Assembly: GCF_003011925.2 (NCBI RefSeq)
Contig: NZ_PXXU01000019.1
Location: 1 to 59,422, forward strand
Direction of reading: 5' to 3'
DNA length: 59,422 nt
Source of the DNA: Nitrosomonas supralitoralis
GTDB taxonomy: Bacteria; Pseudomonadota; Gammaproteobacteria; Burkholderiales; Nitrosomonadaceae
Shown here piece after piece: positions 1 to 8,997 of this stretch. The position numbers and the translations under genes were made by a program. How positions within the stretch are numbered: the first letter of the stretch is position 1; each line of letters begins with the position of its first letter. The notes under the pieces are model-generated. The model ran no database searches and was not told where the DNA came from. It worked only from the letters and a program-made list of their open reading frames with translations.

Positions 1-350
1 AAGTTCCAGCTCTCGATAGATACGATACACGCGTTTGTGATTCCATTCAAAACCCTTCACATTGCGCAAATAAAGGTAGCATAGACCAAAGCCCCAACGT
101 TTGTGACAGGTCGTCAGCCGTAGCAACCAGTCGGCGATTTCCTCGTTCTCAGCGTTGAGTACCCGGCGATAGCGATAGCAGGTCTCAGAAATGCCAAATG
201 TTGCACAAGCCAGATCGATACTAACCGTCTTGTTCTGTACCACCCACTGCGCTATCACCTTGCGCTGTTGGGGCTTTACCACTTTTTTCCAAGCACCTAC
301 TTCAGAAATTCATTCTGCATCTGGCTTTCCGTAAATCGCTCCTTCTTCAT
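1..350 (-). pseudogene. Decayed IS3-family (IS51/IS407-like) transposase, cut by window edge
   Basis: Read leftward from 350, orfA starts MKKERFTESQM, as in IS3-family OrfA. It jumps at once to a C-terminal-looking NEFLK-stop-VLGKKW, so most of orfA is deleted and a TAG (299-297) sits where a Glu codon is expected. The A6G slippery heptamer used for -1 frameshifting follows, then an OrfB N-terminus (KPQQRKVIAQW, ISETCYRYR, WGFGLCYLYLRN, WNHKRVYRIYREL) that runs off the window. A small inverted repeat (ATCCTA at 359-364, TAGGAT at 371-376) lies just outside. The element end could not be fixed. The copy cannot make a normal fusion transposase. Confidence 0.8.
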
Positions 351-420
351 CAGTAAAAATCCTATTCGTTTAGGATAGAAAATTCTACTGTATTGCACCT
401 TTAATATAGGGGAGGATTAC

Positions 421-720
421 CGTTTTTACTTAGTCAGTATTTGAACGATCAGTTGTGTATCAGCGATATCATCTTGTATAAAAAGATTTCGGGGGATGTT
501 TAGTTACTGGTAGTAAATTTTTTAGATTCACTGCTTAAAATAATTTGTCAAGAATTACAACTTTCTCATCAGATGGTGCTAATCAATCTAAAACGAAATT
601 ACTTCCAATAGATCCTGCATTTTCAGTGACAAAAACCATTTAGCTTTCGTAAAAGGAAGTAGTTTAGAATGATAGTTTTTGATTTGAGAATCCGTTTAAT
701 ATATACATAATTCCCTGTTA
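421..720. other. Intergenic, no feature seen
   Basis: AT-rich stretch between the IS remnant and the end of tilS. No convincing ORF, RNA gene or strong terminator was seen. Confidence 0.5.
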
Positions 721-2076
721 TTACATAGAGTACCATATAGGTAAGATTCCTAATTCATCTGGTTTTGCTTGAAATTCACAATCAATTCCGATACCAGGAA
801 CCCATATCAGTTTTTCTCCATAAAACATTAAAGGTAACGAGTTACGTTCCCATGGTGGAATTGACGCTTCCTGCAGCAAGTTTTTTAAGCTTCTGCGAGG
901 GCGATTACAGGCCGGCATAAAACGTTCTCCGCCTTTACGTGCACGAATAGTGATTAGATGATCAGTAGATATTTTTTTTTGGTTAATACCTTGGCTTGTT
1001 ACTTTTGTAAAATGGATAGCGCCATTAAAATGATGCAATACGAGTTGCGTTTCTCCATTCCAAACATAATGAGTCGAACCTAGAAGTAAGGATTTATGGG
1101 GTAGGATATAAATTGAACCTTTGTGACAGCGAATTTCAGCATTGCCAAAACTGATATGAGGTTGGCTATCTGGTTCTGCCGTCAAAATCTGATGCAAAAT
1201 CGTTTCTAACTTTACTTTGCTGGGAGGAATTATGCCCTGCTGCAACAAGTTGTAACGTAGAATATTTTTTGCACGTGGAAAACTAAGTATACGCATGCGA
1301 TCAACTTGAAGCTTTCCTGAAACCAGACAATGCTCGCTATCTATAGCGGCTAATTCATCCAGCAGTAACGAAGCTTCGGAAAAATGTCGACTGACACGTA
1401 ATAATGTTTTAGGATAGTTAGGGTATCGCTTTTTTACTAGCGGCAAGATTTCATGCCGTAGATAATTTCTATTGAAAATGATGCTGTCATTACTTTCATC
1501 GTTAATCCAGGCTAATTTGTTCAATCGCCCGTAGGTTTCTATTTCGTTGCGAGATATTTCTAACAATGGCCGAAGTATCTGCGGTACTGAATTAGGTAGT
1601 TGTTTTCTAACTAAAGGCATGCCACATAATCCTTTTATGCCAGCACCTCGAAATAATTGTAATAATAATGTTTCTGCTTGATCATCGATATGTTGCGCTA
1701 GCACCACATAATTTGCCTGTATCTGGTTGAATACGCGATATCGTTCTTCTCGAGCGATTGCTTCAAGACTTTCGCCAATTTCTTTTTTAATTTTTAAATA
1801 AGCAATATAGATAGAAATTCCATACGAGTGACAAAGATCGCAACAGAATTTACTCCAAAGGGTTGCATTGCTACTAATGCCGTGATTAACATGCACGGCA
1901 GAGAGCGTGAAAGGCATTTCCTTGGATAGTGTGGCGAGTATATGCAGCAACACAACTGAATCAACACCGCCACTCAAAGCGATGACTAAGTGGTCACCTG
2001 GTTTAATGTATGCAAGTAATACATCCTGAATGTTGCACAGAATGTTATTCGACTTTAACTTCCTTGAATGAGCCAT
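721..2076 (-). CDS. tilS: tRNA(Ile)-lysidine synthase TilS
   Basis: Adds lysine to C34 of the CAU-anticodon tRNA(Ile), using ATP, so that it reads AUA codons; cytoplasmic. The PP-loop ATP-pyrophosphatase motif SGGVDS is at residues 35-40, followed by family signatures HVNHGIS and [21 protein letters not shown]. Residues from about 230 form the linker and C-terminal substrate-binding domains ([29 protein letters not shown]-like end). At 451 residues it has full length. The start overlaps the 3' end of accA by 32 bases, so the two are probably co-transcribed and translationally coupled. Confidence 0.95.
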   Translation of the reverse strand: MAHSRKLKSNNILCNIQDVLLAYIKPGDHLVIALSGGVDSVVLLHILATLSKEMPFTLSAVHVNHGISSNATLWSKFCCDLCHSYGISIYIAYLKIKKEIGESLEAIAREERYRVFNQIQANYVVLAQHIDDQAETLLLQLFRGAGIKGLCGMPLVRKQLPNSVPQILRPLLEISRNEIETYGRLNKLAWINDESNDSIIFNRNYLRHEILPLVKKRYPNYPKTLLRVSRHFSEASLLLDELAAIDSEHCLVSGKLQVDRMRILSFPRAKNILRYNLLQQGIIPPSKVKLETILHQILTAEPDSQPHISFGNAEIRCHKGSIYILPHKSLLLGSTHYVWNGETQLVLHHFNGAIHFTKVTSQGINQKKISTDHLITIRARKGGERFMPACNRPRRSLKNLLQEASIPPWERNSLPLMFYGEKLIWVPGIGIDCEFQAKPDELGILPIWYSM

Positions 2077-3013
2077 ATGTCATAAGACGTTCCAGTCGTT
2101 TTTCTAAGAGTGTTTCGATAGAATAATCTTGGAGTTTGCGAAGAGATTCATATAAAACATTTTTTAACGATTGCATGGCTGAAGGATAATCACGATGTGC
2201 TCCACCCACAGGCTCAGTAATTATACTATCAATCAAATTAAAGGATTTTAACCGATCAGCTGTTATGCTCATGATCTCAGCAGCTTCCGGTGCTTTATCA
2301 GCACTTTTCCATAAAATTGATGCGCAGCCCTCAGGCGATATTACTGAGTATGTAGCATATTGCAACATATGAATCACGTCGCCTATTGCTATCGCTAAGG
2401 CTCCTCCAGAACCGCCCTCCCCAATAATTACGCAAATGATGGGAATTCTGAGCTGTGCCATGACATAGAGATTCTTACCAATGGCTTCCGATTGCCCCCG
2501 TTCTTCTGCATCAATGCCGGGATACGCACCAGGGGTATCGATAAATGTAATTAACGGAATAGAAAATTTTTCAGCTAAGCGCATTAAACGCATTGCTTTG
2601 CGATATCCCTCCGGCTTCGGCATACCAAAATTTCGGTAAATTTTTTCCCTGGTGTCACGACCTTTTTGATGCCCAATTACCATGATAGTTTGGCCGTTAA
2701 AACGAGCCAGACCGGCTACAATAGCATGATCGTCCGAGAAACTACGGTCACCGTGTAATTCCTGGAAATCAGTAAATAAGTGTTCGATATAATCCAGCGT
2801 ATACGGGCGTTGCGGATGCCGAGCAACTTGTGAAATTTGCCAAGGTGTTAATTTTGCATAGACATTTTTTGTGAGTGACTGACTTTTTACTTGTAAACGA
2901 GCAATTTCTGCTGAAATATCCAGCGCAGAATCATCTTGTGCGAAACGTAATTCCTCTATTTTTGATTCAAATTCAGCAATACTTTGCTCAAATTCCAGAA
3001 AAGTTATTTTCAT
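2045..3013 (-). CDS. accA: Acetyl-CoA carboxylase carboxyltransferase subunit alpha
   Basis: Carboxyltransferase alpha subunit, which with AccD moves CO2 from carboxybiotin to acetyl-CoA to give malonyl-CoA for fatty-acid synthesis. The 322 residues match the usual length. The N-terminal coiled segment ([19 protein letters not shown]) and the crotonase-like core are present: [82 protein letters not shown]. The gene leads into tilS on the same strand. No zinc ribbon is present, as expected, since that belongs to AccD. Confidence 0.97.
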   Translation of the reverse strand: MKITFLEFEQSIAEFESKIEELRFAQDDSALDISAEIARLQVKSQSLTKNVYAKLTPWQISQVARHPQRPYTLDYIEHLFTDFQELHGDRSFSDDHAIVAGLARFNGQTIMVIGHQKGRDTREKIYRNFGMPKPEGYRKAMRLMRLAEKFSIPLITFIDTPGAYPGIDAEERGQSEAIGKNLYVMAQLRIPIICVIIGEGGSGGALAIAIGDVIHMLQYATYSVISPEGCASILWKSADKAPEAAEIMSITADRLKSFNLIDSIITEPVGGAHRDYPSAMQSLKNVLYESLRKLQDYSIETLLEKRLERLMTYGSFKEVKVE

Positions 3014-3319
3014 GTAGGCTGAGATATAATCTTAAAACTGTGATGATACAGGATTTGTAGAAAAATCTGCACGGTAGAGTGTGTCAGAAACTAAATGTCC
3101 ATAAATAGTCTCAAATTTAAAACTGTACAAGAGATTTAGGCAGTATTGAATTGTTCAGTTGATTTACGGATTGATGGTAAAAAGAGCAGAGCAGCAATTA
3201 TCATAGGACTGGTTTATTTGTTTATTTTTTATCAATGAATTGTAAATTAATATCTTCCAATCTTTGCTACTACCCGACAATCTCGTTAGATATCGCTATT
3301 AATGTTGTGAGGAATTCAT
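3014..3319. other. Intergenic between divergent accA and msrB
   Basis: About 306 bases that should hold the promoters for accA-tilS (leftward) and msrBA (rightward). AT-rich. No clear operator was recognised. Confidence 0.4.
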
Positions 3320-3844
3320 ATGAATAGGCGTACTTTTCTCCGAGGAATCAGTTTGACCACTATATTACCTGTAACGACATTTTTGACTTTTGAACAACTG
3401 CTTGCGCAAGCGATGAATGATGCAATGGTTGAACGGTTGAAAAAACCTTATGAAGAATGGCGTGACTTAGTGTCTCCAGAAGCATTTCGGGTATTGTTTC
3501 AAGAGCATACTGAGGATCCGGGTAGCAGCGAATTGAATCACGAACATAGGGAAGGAACTTTCATATGTGCTGCCTGCTATTTGCCTTTGTTTGAGAGTCA
3601 GTACAAGTATGAGAGCGGAACGGGATGGCCAAGCTTTACACAACCAATTTCTGGACATGTCGGTACTAAGCGAGATTTTAAACTGATTATCCTCAGGATT
3701 GAATATCACTGCGCACGATGTGGAGGGCATCAGGGCCATGTGTTTAAGGATGGTCCGCCACCCAGAAAGGAACGATGGTGTAATAACGGAGTAGCGCTGA
3801 AATTTGTTCCAATAGTTGACCAACTACCGGCGCTGAGGGGGTAA
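3320..3844 (+). CDS. msrB: Exported peptide-methionine (R)-S-oxide reductase MsrB
   Basis: Repairs methionine-R-sulfoxide in oxidised proteins. The N-terminus carries a twin-arginine-like motif (NRRTFLR) and a hydrophobic stretch to about residue 30, so export by Tat is likely. Zinc-binding CxxC pairs are C83/C86 and C131/C134. The catalytic Cys is C154 in RWCNNG, where RYCxN is usual. SGTGWPSF and HVGTKRD are standard MsrB signatures. The start follows a GAGGAA ribosome site. msrA starts four bases after the stop, forming a periplasmic methionine-repair operon. Confidence 0.93.
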   Translation: MNRRTFLRGISLTTILPVTTFLTFEQLLAQAMNDAMVERLKKPYEEWRDLVSPEAFRVLFQEHTEDPGSSELNHEHREGTFICAACYLPLFESQYKYESGTGWPSFTQPISGHVGTKRDFKLIILRIEYHCARCGGHQGHVFKDGPPPRKERWCNNGVALKFVPIVDQLPALRG

Positions 3845-3848
3845 TTTT

Positions 3849-4502
3849 ATGTGGGAGCGAGTTTTTCGTCAGCAATATTTTTTTAGTATAATTTTCTTGT
3901 TTATTTTCTTGAGTGCATGCCATCAAATTGACTCAATGATTGCTGAGTCGGAACCCGCTTATTTGACTAATGAGAACTTAGACACTGCAGTTTTTGCAGG
4001 CGGCTGTTTTTGGTGCACCGAATCTGATTTCGACAAAATGGAGGGTGTTGTGTCAACGATATCCGGTTATATTGGAGGTGCAGTTGCAAATCCAACCTAT
4101 GAGCAAGTTGTTGCTGGTAAAACGGGACATGTTGAAGCAGTTAAGGTTTATTTTGATAAAACAAAAACCAGTTATTCCACGTTATTGAATGCCTTTTGGT
4201 TTACAATTGATCCGTTAACTCCCAATCGGCAGTTCTGTGATTCTGGTTCGCAATATCGTAGTGCGATTTTTTATCGCAATTCTGAGCAAAAAGAACAAGC
4301 TGAAATTTCAAAAAAGACGATTGATCTATCAGGACGATTTAGTAAGCCCATAGTTACTGAAATTCTGCCAGTGACTGAATTCTACCGGGCTGAAGAATAT
4401 CATCAAGATTATTATTTAAAGAATCCTTTGCGATATAAGTATTATCGGAACAATTGTGGACGTGATAAACGCTTGGAAGAATTGTGGGGAACTAAGCATT
4501 AA
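3849..4502 (+). CDS. msrA: Lipoprotein peptide-methionine (S)-S-oxide reductase MsrA
   Basis: Reduces methionine-S-sulfoxide. Residues 1-24 form a lipoprotein signal ending in the lipobox LSAC, so the enzyme is probably anchored in the envelope and complements the exported MsrB just upstream. The catalytic motif GCFWC is at 52-56 (nucleophile C53), followed by the usual GYIGG, GHVEAVKV and FCDSGSQYRSAIF segments. A Cys near the C-terminus (NNCGRDKR) could resolve the disulfide. The 3' end overlaps the next reading frame by 47 bases. Confidence 0.93.
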   Translation: MWERVFRQQYFFSIIFLFIFLSACHQIDSMIAESEPAYLTNENLDTAVFAGGCFWCTESDFDKMEGVVSTISGYIGGAVANPTYEQVVAGKTGHVEAVKVYFDKTKTSYSTLLNAFWFTIDPLTPNRQFCDSGSQYRSAIFYRNSEQKEQAEISKKTIDLSGRFSKPIVTEILPVTEFYRAEEYHQDYYLKNPLRYKYYRNNCGRDKRLEELWGTKH

Positions 4503-5625
4503 TAATAAGATTATTTCATTGGGAGGGATTTCCTCCAAGGAATTTCTAAGAGATTACTGGCAAAAACGTCCGCTGCTGATCAGAAATGCATTGCCTGGCT
4601 TTAATGGTTTGTTAACACGTGATGAGCTGATACAGTATGCATGTACTGAAGACGTACAATCCCGCCTGGTTGCGCAGAAAAAAAGCGGATGGCATCTTAA
4701 GCATGGTCCATTGAGTAGCGATGATTTTGCCAAATTGCCAAAAAAACAATGGACTTTACTAGTACAGGAAGTGAATCATTTTCTTCCTGCCGCGCGTAAT
4801 TTATTAAAGAAATTTTGTTTTATCCCACATGCTCGCCTGGATGATTTAATGGTGAGTTACGCACCCAAAGGCGGTGGAATCGGACCGCATTTTGATTCTT
4901 ATGATGTGTTTCTGTTACAAGGTATGGGATCCAGGCGCTGGCAAATATCTGCTCAACAGGATGATCAATTTATTCCGGATGCCCCACTGAGAATTTTGAA
5001 AAATTTTTTGCCGGAACAAGAATGGATACTTAATGCTGGTGATATGCTTTATTTGCCTCCAAAATATGCGCATAATGGTATCGCCGAGGTTGATTGCATG
5101 ACTTATTCGATTGGTTTTCGCGCACCCAGTTCACATGAATTGATGACGCAATTTCTTGTTTATCTACAAGATAACTTAGTAACGGAAGGGAGGTATGCAG
5201 ATCCCGGCTTGCGATTGCAAGTTCACCCATCAAGAATTAACGCAGCAATGCTGTCCCAAGTAGATTCGATTCTGAAAAAAATTAAATGGAATCGCAATGA
5301 GATTGAAAATTTTCTGGGCGTTTATCTTTCAGAGCCAAAATCTCATGTTTATTTTGAACCGCCGACAAACCCTCTGAGTCCGGCTTCCTTTCGACAAAAA
5401 ATTATTAAGAGTGGCGTGCAACTGAACTTGAAAAGTAGAATGTTAAGTGGCGCCAACAAGTTCTTTATGAATGGTGAAATTTTTGATGTTGGTAATGATA
5501 CATATCCTTTACTGCTAAAGCTTGCAGATGATCAAGAAATTTTGCCATCTTCAAATATGAATGAAGAATCTGAACAAATACTCTATCAATGGTATATCAA
5601 TGGATACATCGAAGTGGTTAAATAG
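4456..5625 (+). CDS. roxA: JmjC/cupin ribosomal oxygenase, RoxA (YcfD)-like
   Basis: 2-oxoglutarate/Fe(II) dioxygenase of the family that hydroxylates an arginine of ribosomal protein uL16. The Fe-binding HxD is H145-D147 (GGGIGPHFDSYDVF) and the distal His is H206 (PPKYAHNG). The N-terminal LGGISSKEFLRDYWQKRPLLIRNA is typical. A winged-helix-like C-terminal part follows to residue 389. The start is uncertain: no ATG fits before the conserved region, so GTG at 4456 or 4462 inside the msrA end is most likely, which implies translational coupling. Assignment rests on family signatures. Confidence 0.88.
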   Translation: MDVINAWKNCGELSINNKIISLGGISSKEFLRDYWQKRPLLIRNALPGFNGLLTRDELIQYACTEDVQSRLVAQKKSGWHLKHGPLSSDDFAKLPKKQWTLLVQEVNHFLPAARNLLKKFCFIPHARLDDLMVSYAPKGGGIGPHFDSYDVFLLQGMGSRRWQISAQQDDQFIPDAPLRILKNFLPEQEWILNAGDMLYLPPKYAHNGIAEVDCMTYSIGFRAPSSHELMTQFLVYLQDNLVTEGRYADPGLRLQVHPSRINAAMLSQVDSILKKIKWNRNEIENFLGVYLSEPKSHVYFEPPTNPLSPASFRQKIIKSGVQLNLKSRMLSGANKFFMNGEIFDVGNDTYPLLLKLADDQEILPSSNMNEESEQILYQWYINGYIEVVK

Positions 5626-5828
5626 GATTTACTAAGAAATTCAGAATACCTCAATAGGTTGTCACGCCCGATTTGTAATGGGTTGGCAGAAACGAGCAAA
5701 TGCGATTTTTCTGAGTATGCTTATATTTGTCGTTCAAAGTGTAAGTTTGACGAAAAATTTCTTCAGACAAATAAAACCTGAAACAGCTTCAGCAGCTTAA
5801 TGATCAGGCAACAAAATACCAGTTAAGA

Positions 5829-6443
5829 TTAGTGTCCAATTCTGTATGATTTCTCTGTCATCATTATGGTTAACATACGAATGCCCATGCTAAAACTATT
5901 GACTGCAGAGCGATCAAGTAATACACATGGCTTGCCGGAAAACCTGCAGTAATATTTGATGGTCTGGAATGCTTCATGATTGACACAATCTACTGGGCAA
6001 ATAATCATATCGGCTATTTTTTCCATAAGTTGAAATAAATTATCCAAGGTATCATTTGAATCGCCATGAAAAGATACAAAATTACCACCAGAATTTTTTA
6101 CTATCTGATCATACTCTGGATATAGTTTGATTTTGCCGCCAACACATAAAATGGTTTTTCCTTGCAATGGATAATTATGGTTTTTGCAATTATTGATTTC
6201 TAACGAAGTTGATGCCTTAATCAAAGGCGCCCAGTTCATAACGCTAGAGTTTCTAATTGAAACTGAAGGTTTATTGACAACTCTTTGTTTGAGCAGCATG
6301 AAGCTTTGCTTCAGCAAATGAGCTAATTTAGCAAATTTGTAACTACATGATAACGAAGTATCTGCATGCGCAGCAAGAAAGTTATGAGAGTGAGAAATAG
6401 TGCATGATGTAGCCATGACAGCCTGCTTCTTGAAAAATTTCAT
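5829..6443 (-). CDS. DUF2325 domain protein
   Basis: Function unknown. Residues from about 95 to 195 match DUF2325: TILCVGGKIKLYPEYDQIVKNSGG, then a diagnostic MIICPVDCVNHEAFQTIKYYCRFSGKPCVLLDRS. The N-terminal ~90 residues look unstructured and contain many Ser, His and Cys. An AAGGAA ribosome site precedes the ATG. The gene is separate from bfr by about 120 bases and faces the same way. DUF2325 proteins often sit near iron or redox genes, which agrees with bacterioferritin next door, but no reaction is known. Confidence 0.8.
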   Translation of the reverse strand: MKFFKKQAVMATSCTISHSHNFLAAHADTSLSCSYKFAKLAHLLKQSFMLLKQRVVNKPSVSIRNSSVMNWAPLIKASTSLEINNCKNHNYPLQGKTILCVGGKIKLYPEYDQIVKNSGGNFVSFHGDSNDTLDNLFQLMEKIADMIICPVDCVNHEAFQTIKYYCRFSGKPCVLLDRSAVNSFSMGIRMLTIMMTEKSYRIGH

Positions 6444-6564
6444 AATAAAATTTCCTTCAAATCATCAGCAAAAAAATTGGCTGGCTGACCTGAATAAAGA
6501 GCAGGCTGGCTGGCTGAAAGTACCGCTGGAGAAGGAAGAGAAAACTCCAGCAGTAATGAGAAAG

Positions 6565-7029
6565 CTATATCTGGCTTTGTAACCAGTTATGAATACCGAC
6601 TTTTTGCATGACACCGAGCTGGATTTCCAGCCAATCAATATGCTCCTCGGTATCTTCGAGAATATGTTCAAAAATCTCTCGTGATGCAAAGTCTTGGACT
6701 GATTCACAGGCTGCTATCGCAGACAGCAGAGTTTCTCGTGATGTAAGTTCAAGTTTCAGATCACAAGCAACACATTCTTCAACGGTTTCACCGATTAGTA
6801 ATTTGCCTAGATCCTGCAAATTTGGCAAACCTTCCAGAAGCAGAATTCTTTCAATCAAAAGATCGGCGTGCTTCATCTCTTCACAAGATTCTTCAAATTC
6901 GTGTTTTCCAAGACTGATAAATCCCCAACTCTTGTACATGCGAGCATGCAGAAAGTATTGGTTAATGGCAGTTAGCTCGTGTTGTAACTGCTGATTTAGC
7001 CAGCGAATAATATCTGCGTTACCTTTCAT
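6565..7029 (-). CDS. bfr: Bacterioferritin
   Basis: Iron-storage protein that forms a haem-containing 24-mer with ferroxidase sites. At 154 residues it has the normal length. Ligands visible by E. coli numbering are E18, E51, H54, E94 and H130, and M52 (EEMKHAD) is the haem ligand. The position equal to E127 seems to be Thr (LEDTEEHIDW), with Glu at 128, if no gap is needed; such a change might mark a subunit with altered ferroxidase chemistry, but this rests on unaided counting. It lies downstream of hemP on the same strand. Confidence 0.93.
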   Translation of the reverse strand: MKGNADIIRWLNQQLQHELTAINQYFLHARMYKSWGFISLGKHEFEESCEEMKHADLLIERILLLEGLPNLQDLGKLLIGETVEECVACDLKLELTSRETLLSAIAACESVQDFASREIFEHILEDTEEHIDWLEIQLGVMQKVGIHNWLQSQI

Positions 7030-7274
7030 TTTTAGCTCCTAAAACAAATATCATTATGTGGACTCAATTCATGAGCAGAAATCTCTTCAGGCATTGTTAA
7101 ATTGTTTGTGGCATCGAATTTTCACTATGTCGCAAACAATGTGTTACTGAAAATACCTGCCATGAATCCACGTTATATTTCTACTTACCTTCACCGCGGT
7201 TCAGATGATTTTAAGTATAACGATTCCATTGATAACTTCAGACATCAATATACATGATATGTGCGTACAATCCA

Positions 7275-7463
7275 CTATTTGTTCAGGATTAACTTGCCAT
7301 TGCGTGTGCGACGCAGTGTGTATCGTTCACCCTTATGCAAAATAATCACAACATCACCACTTTTAAATAAGGAATTGCTATCTATTAATGCATGTAAATC
7401 AATTGGCTCTGATTGATTTACATTCACTGTACTACTGGATTGCGATAGAGTTGCTGCATTCAT
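7275..7463 (-). CDS. hemP: Hemin uptake protein HemP
   Basis: Small protein of 62 residues with the HemP signature at its end (IDSNSLFKSGDVVIILHKGERYTLRRTRNGKLILNK). HemP proteins accompany haem/iron uptake and in betaproteobacteria are strongly iron-repressed; the exact role is debated. A near-perfect Fur operator lies 16 bases upstream of the start, so iron repression is well supported here. No TonB receptor is adjacent. bfr follows about 245 bases downstream on the same strand. Confidence 0.9.
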   Translation of the reverse strand: MNAATLSQSSSTVNVNQSEPIDLHALIDSNSLFKSGDVVIILHKGERYTLRRTRNGKLILNK

Positions 7464-7479
7464 AATTAATATTCAAATG

Positions 7480-7502
7480 ATAATGAGAATTGTTCTCATT
7501 AT
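7480..7502 (-). promoter_or_regulatory. Fur box upstream of hemP
   Basis: Perfect inverted repeat, ATAATGAGAA and TTCTCATTAT separated by TTG, which closely fits the Fur consensus of GATAAT/ATTATC repeats. It sits just upstream of hemP, where it would block the promoter when iron is plentiful. Confidence 0.9.
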
Positions 7503-7761
7503 ATAGATGTGCAGATAAAACGCAAGCACTTTTTAGAAACAGGTTTAGAGCATAACGAATGTGAATCGTATATCGGGCGATTGCGAAATCTGCAATTGCA
7601 TTAGCATGACAATACCGTTTTCACGCTAATTGGCATTATTGAATCGGGGGGCTGGAATTCCTGGATTTAGTAGCGACTTTAATCTGGATTGTGCGGGAAA
7701 GCGTGGCGATGCCCGTCAAAATCTGAATAATAGCGAAAGCATAAAGTTCTTTGGTTTAACG

Positions 7762-7830
7762 GGCCGTTGAGGAACTATCTGCGTTGCTGCTACGGTGTTA
7801 AAAGCACGAACAAAATACTCACTTATTCAG
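7762..7830 (-). repeat. Dispersed repeat, copy 1 (partial)
   Basis: The segment GCCGTTGAGGAACTATCTG and the following ~50 bases match the reverse complement of 32480-32570 with few changes, including the CGGTGTTAAAA block and the ACTCACTTATTCAG/GCTCATTTATTAAG block. It overlaps the stop region of the cytochrome c reading frame, so insertion or recombination may have set that gene's 3' end. Confidence 0.7.
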
Positions 7831-8257
7831 CAACGCTATGTTGCTCTGCTATATTGCGACTCTCGGATGCCATATAGTCAATAAGGTGCCCCACGTCAAT
7901 GTCGCTAAGCTGTAAGTTGGGCATAGGTATTTTGTATCTTACAAATAGTTCCAGGGCGATGGGATCCTTTTCTGCCAGCATTTGATCCGGAGCCTTCAGC
8001 CAACGGATAAGCCATACTCTGTCCCGCCGGTCTACTACGTTCAAAAGATCTGGTCCGAGCCTGTCGCCTTGGCCCATAGTATGGCAGGCAGCACAACGGG
8101 TGCGATAAAGATAATGTCCGCGTGAGAAATTTGGTACCTCGGGAGCATTCTCAAAGCTTTTGGTATTTTTCTGATGCACCATACCGTCGAACATTCGGTA
8201 GCCGATAAGGTTTGCCAGCCCTTTCGGATTTTCGAAAGGCGAGCGTTTGATCCACAT
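7823..8257 (-). CDS. Cytochrome c part of an interrupted SCO-cytochrome c fusion
   Basis: Residues 1-22 (MWIKRSPFENPKGLANLIGY) are really the C-terminal end of a SCO/SenC domain. They continue, in the same frame, the upstream SCO reading frame that ends at TAA 8269-8267. A class I cytochrome c follows: CAACH haem site (C55, C58, H59) and a likely axial Met at 112 (KIPMPNL). Without the stop the product would be about 317 residues. As a separate gene it has no signal peptide, so it would not be exported or matured unless made by readthrough. Most likely the 3' half of a recent pseudogene. Confidence 0.75.
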   Translation of the reverse strand: MWIKRSPFENPKGLANLIGYRMFDGMVHQKNTKSFENAPEVPNFSRGHYLYRTRCAACHTMGQGDRLGPDLLNVVDRRDRVWLIRWLKAPDQMLAEKDPIALELFVRYKIPMPNLQLSDIDVGHLIDYMASESRNIAEQHSVAE

Positions 8258-8266
8258 TCCGGTTGC

Positions 8267-8776
8267 TTAATTGCCGATGATCATGTTGATGTTATGATCC
8301 TGGCTATCACCGTTCTCGATTTCATCTATGGATAAGCCAAATTTTTTCTGTAACAGAATAATATCGTCTTTCTTGCCGGTAAGAAATGTCCAGCCAGGTC
8401 GTACATTAAATTTATCGGCATATTGCTTAAGGATTTCAGGAGTATCCTGAACCGGATCGATACTGATGGAATACATGAAGATATCCTGGCCAACACGATT
8501 CCCAAGAATACTTTGCACCTCACGTAAGTGCGCAGTTTCCAGCGAGCAGCTATTCGGACAACTCGTATAAATAAAGTTGATGACAACTACTTTATCCTTG
8601 ATAAGATCCTCGTAGAAATAAACTGCTTTCCCCTCATGAGTAATGAGTAGTACATTGGGAAAATGATTCGCGCCTCGCGCTCCCTTTGAATCGGAAGGAA
8701 TCATTCCAAGCGTCATAATGGTCGCCAGAAGCAAAACTGCTATCACCCTTCTACTGATTGAGACATATTTATACAT
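8267..8776 (-). CDS. SCO1/SenC copper chaperone part of an interrupted fusion
   Basis: SCO family thioredoxin-fold protein that delivers copper to oxidases. An N-terminal membrane or signal segment (VIAVLLLATIMTLGM) precedes the copper site C73xxxC77 (YTSCPNSCSLE) and H161 (QDHNINMIIGN). The frame stops at TAA 8269-8267, directly after the IIGN motif where the family normally continues NQATG. The next codons read ATGMWIKRS in the same frame, so a single CAA to TAA change explains the break. The truncated product keeps all copper ligands and might still fold. It lies downstream of the multicopper oxidase. Confidence 0.8.
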   Translation of the reverse strand: MYKYVSISRRVIAVLLLATIMTLGMIPSDSKGARGANHFPNVLLITHEGKAVYFYEDLIKDKVVVINFIYTSCPNSCSLETAHLREVQSILGNRVGQDIFMYSISIDPVQDTPEILKQYADKFNVRPGWTFLTGKKDDIILLQKKFGLSIDEIENGDSQDHNINMIIGN

Positions 8777-8997
8777 AACATAAAATCCACGGATGTATTG
8801 GTAGTAACCAGTAGATATAAAAGCAAGAGCACAGCGCGCTGCTTCTACTACTCACATTTCCATGATTCCAGAAAAATCAGTTGGATTATGAAACCTGGCT
8901 ATTAAATCCAAATACAGCTGGTCCACGACAGATTCATTAAAAACATCCACGCCGGTGAATTGTGCCAATGACGGCTTGATCTCCAGCGTGGTGTCGG

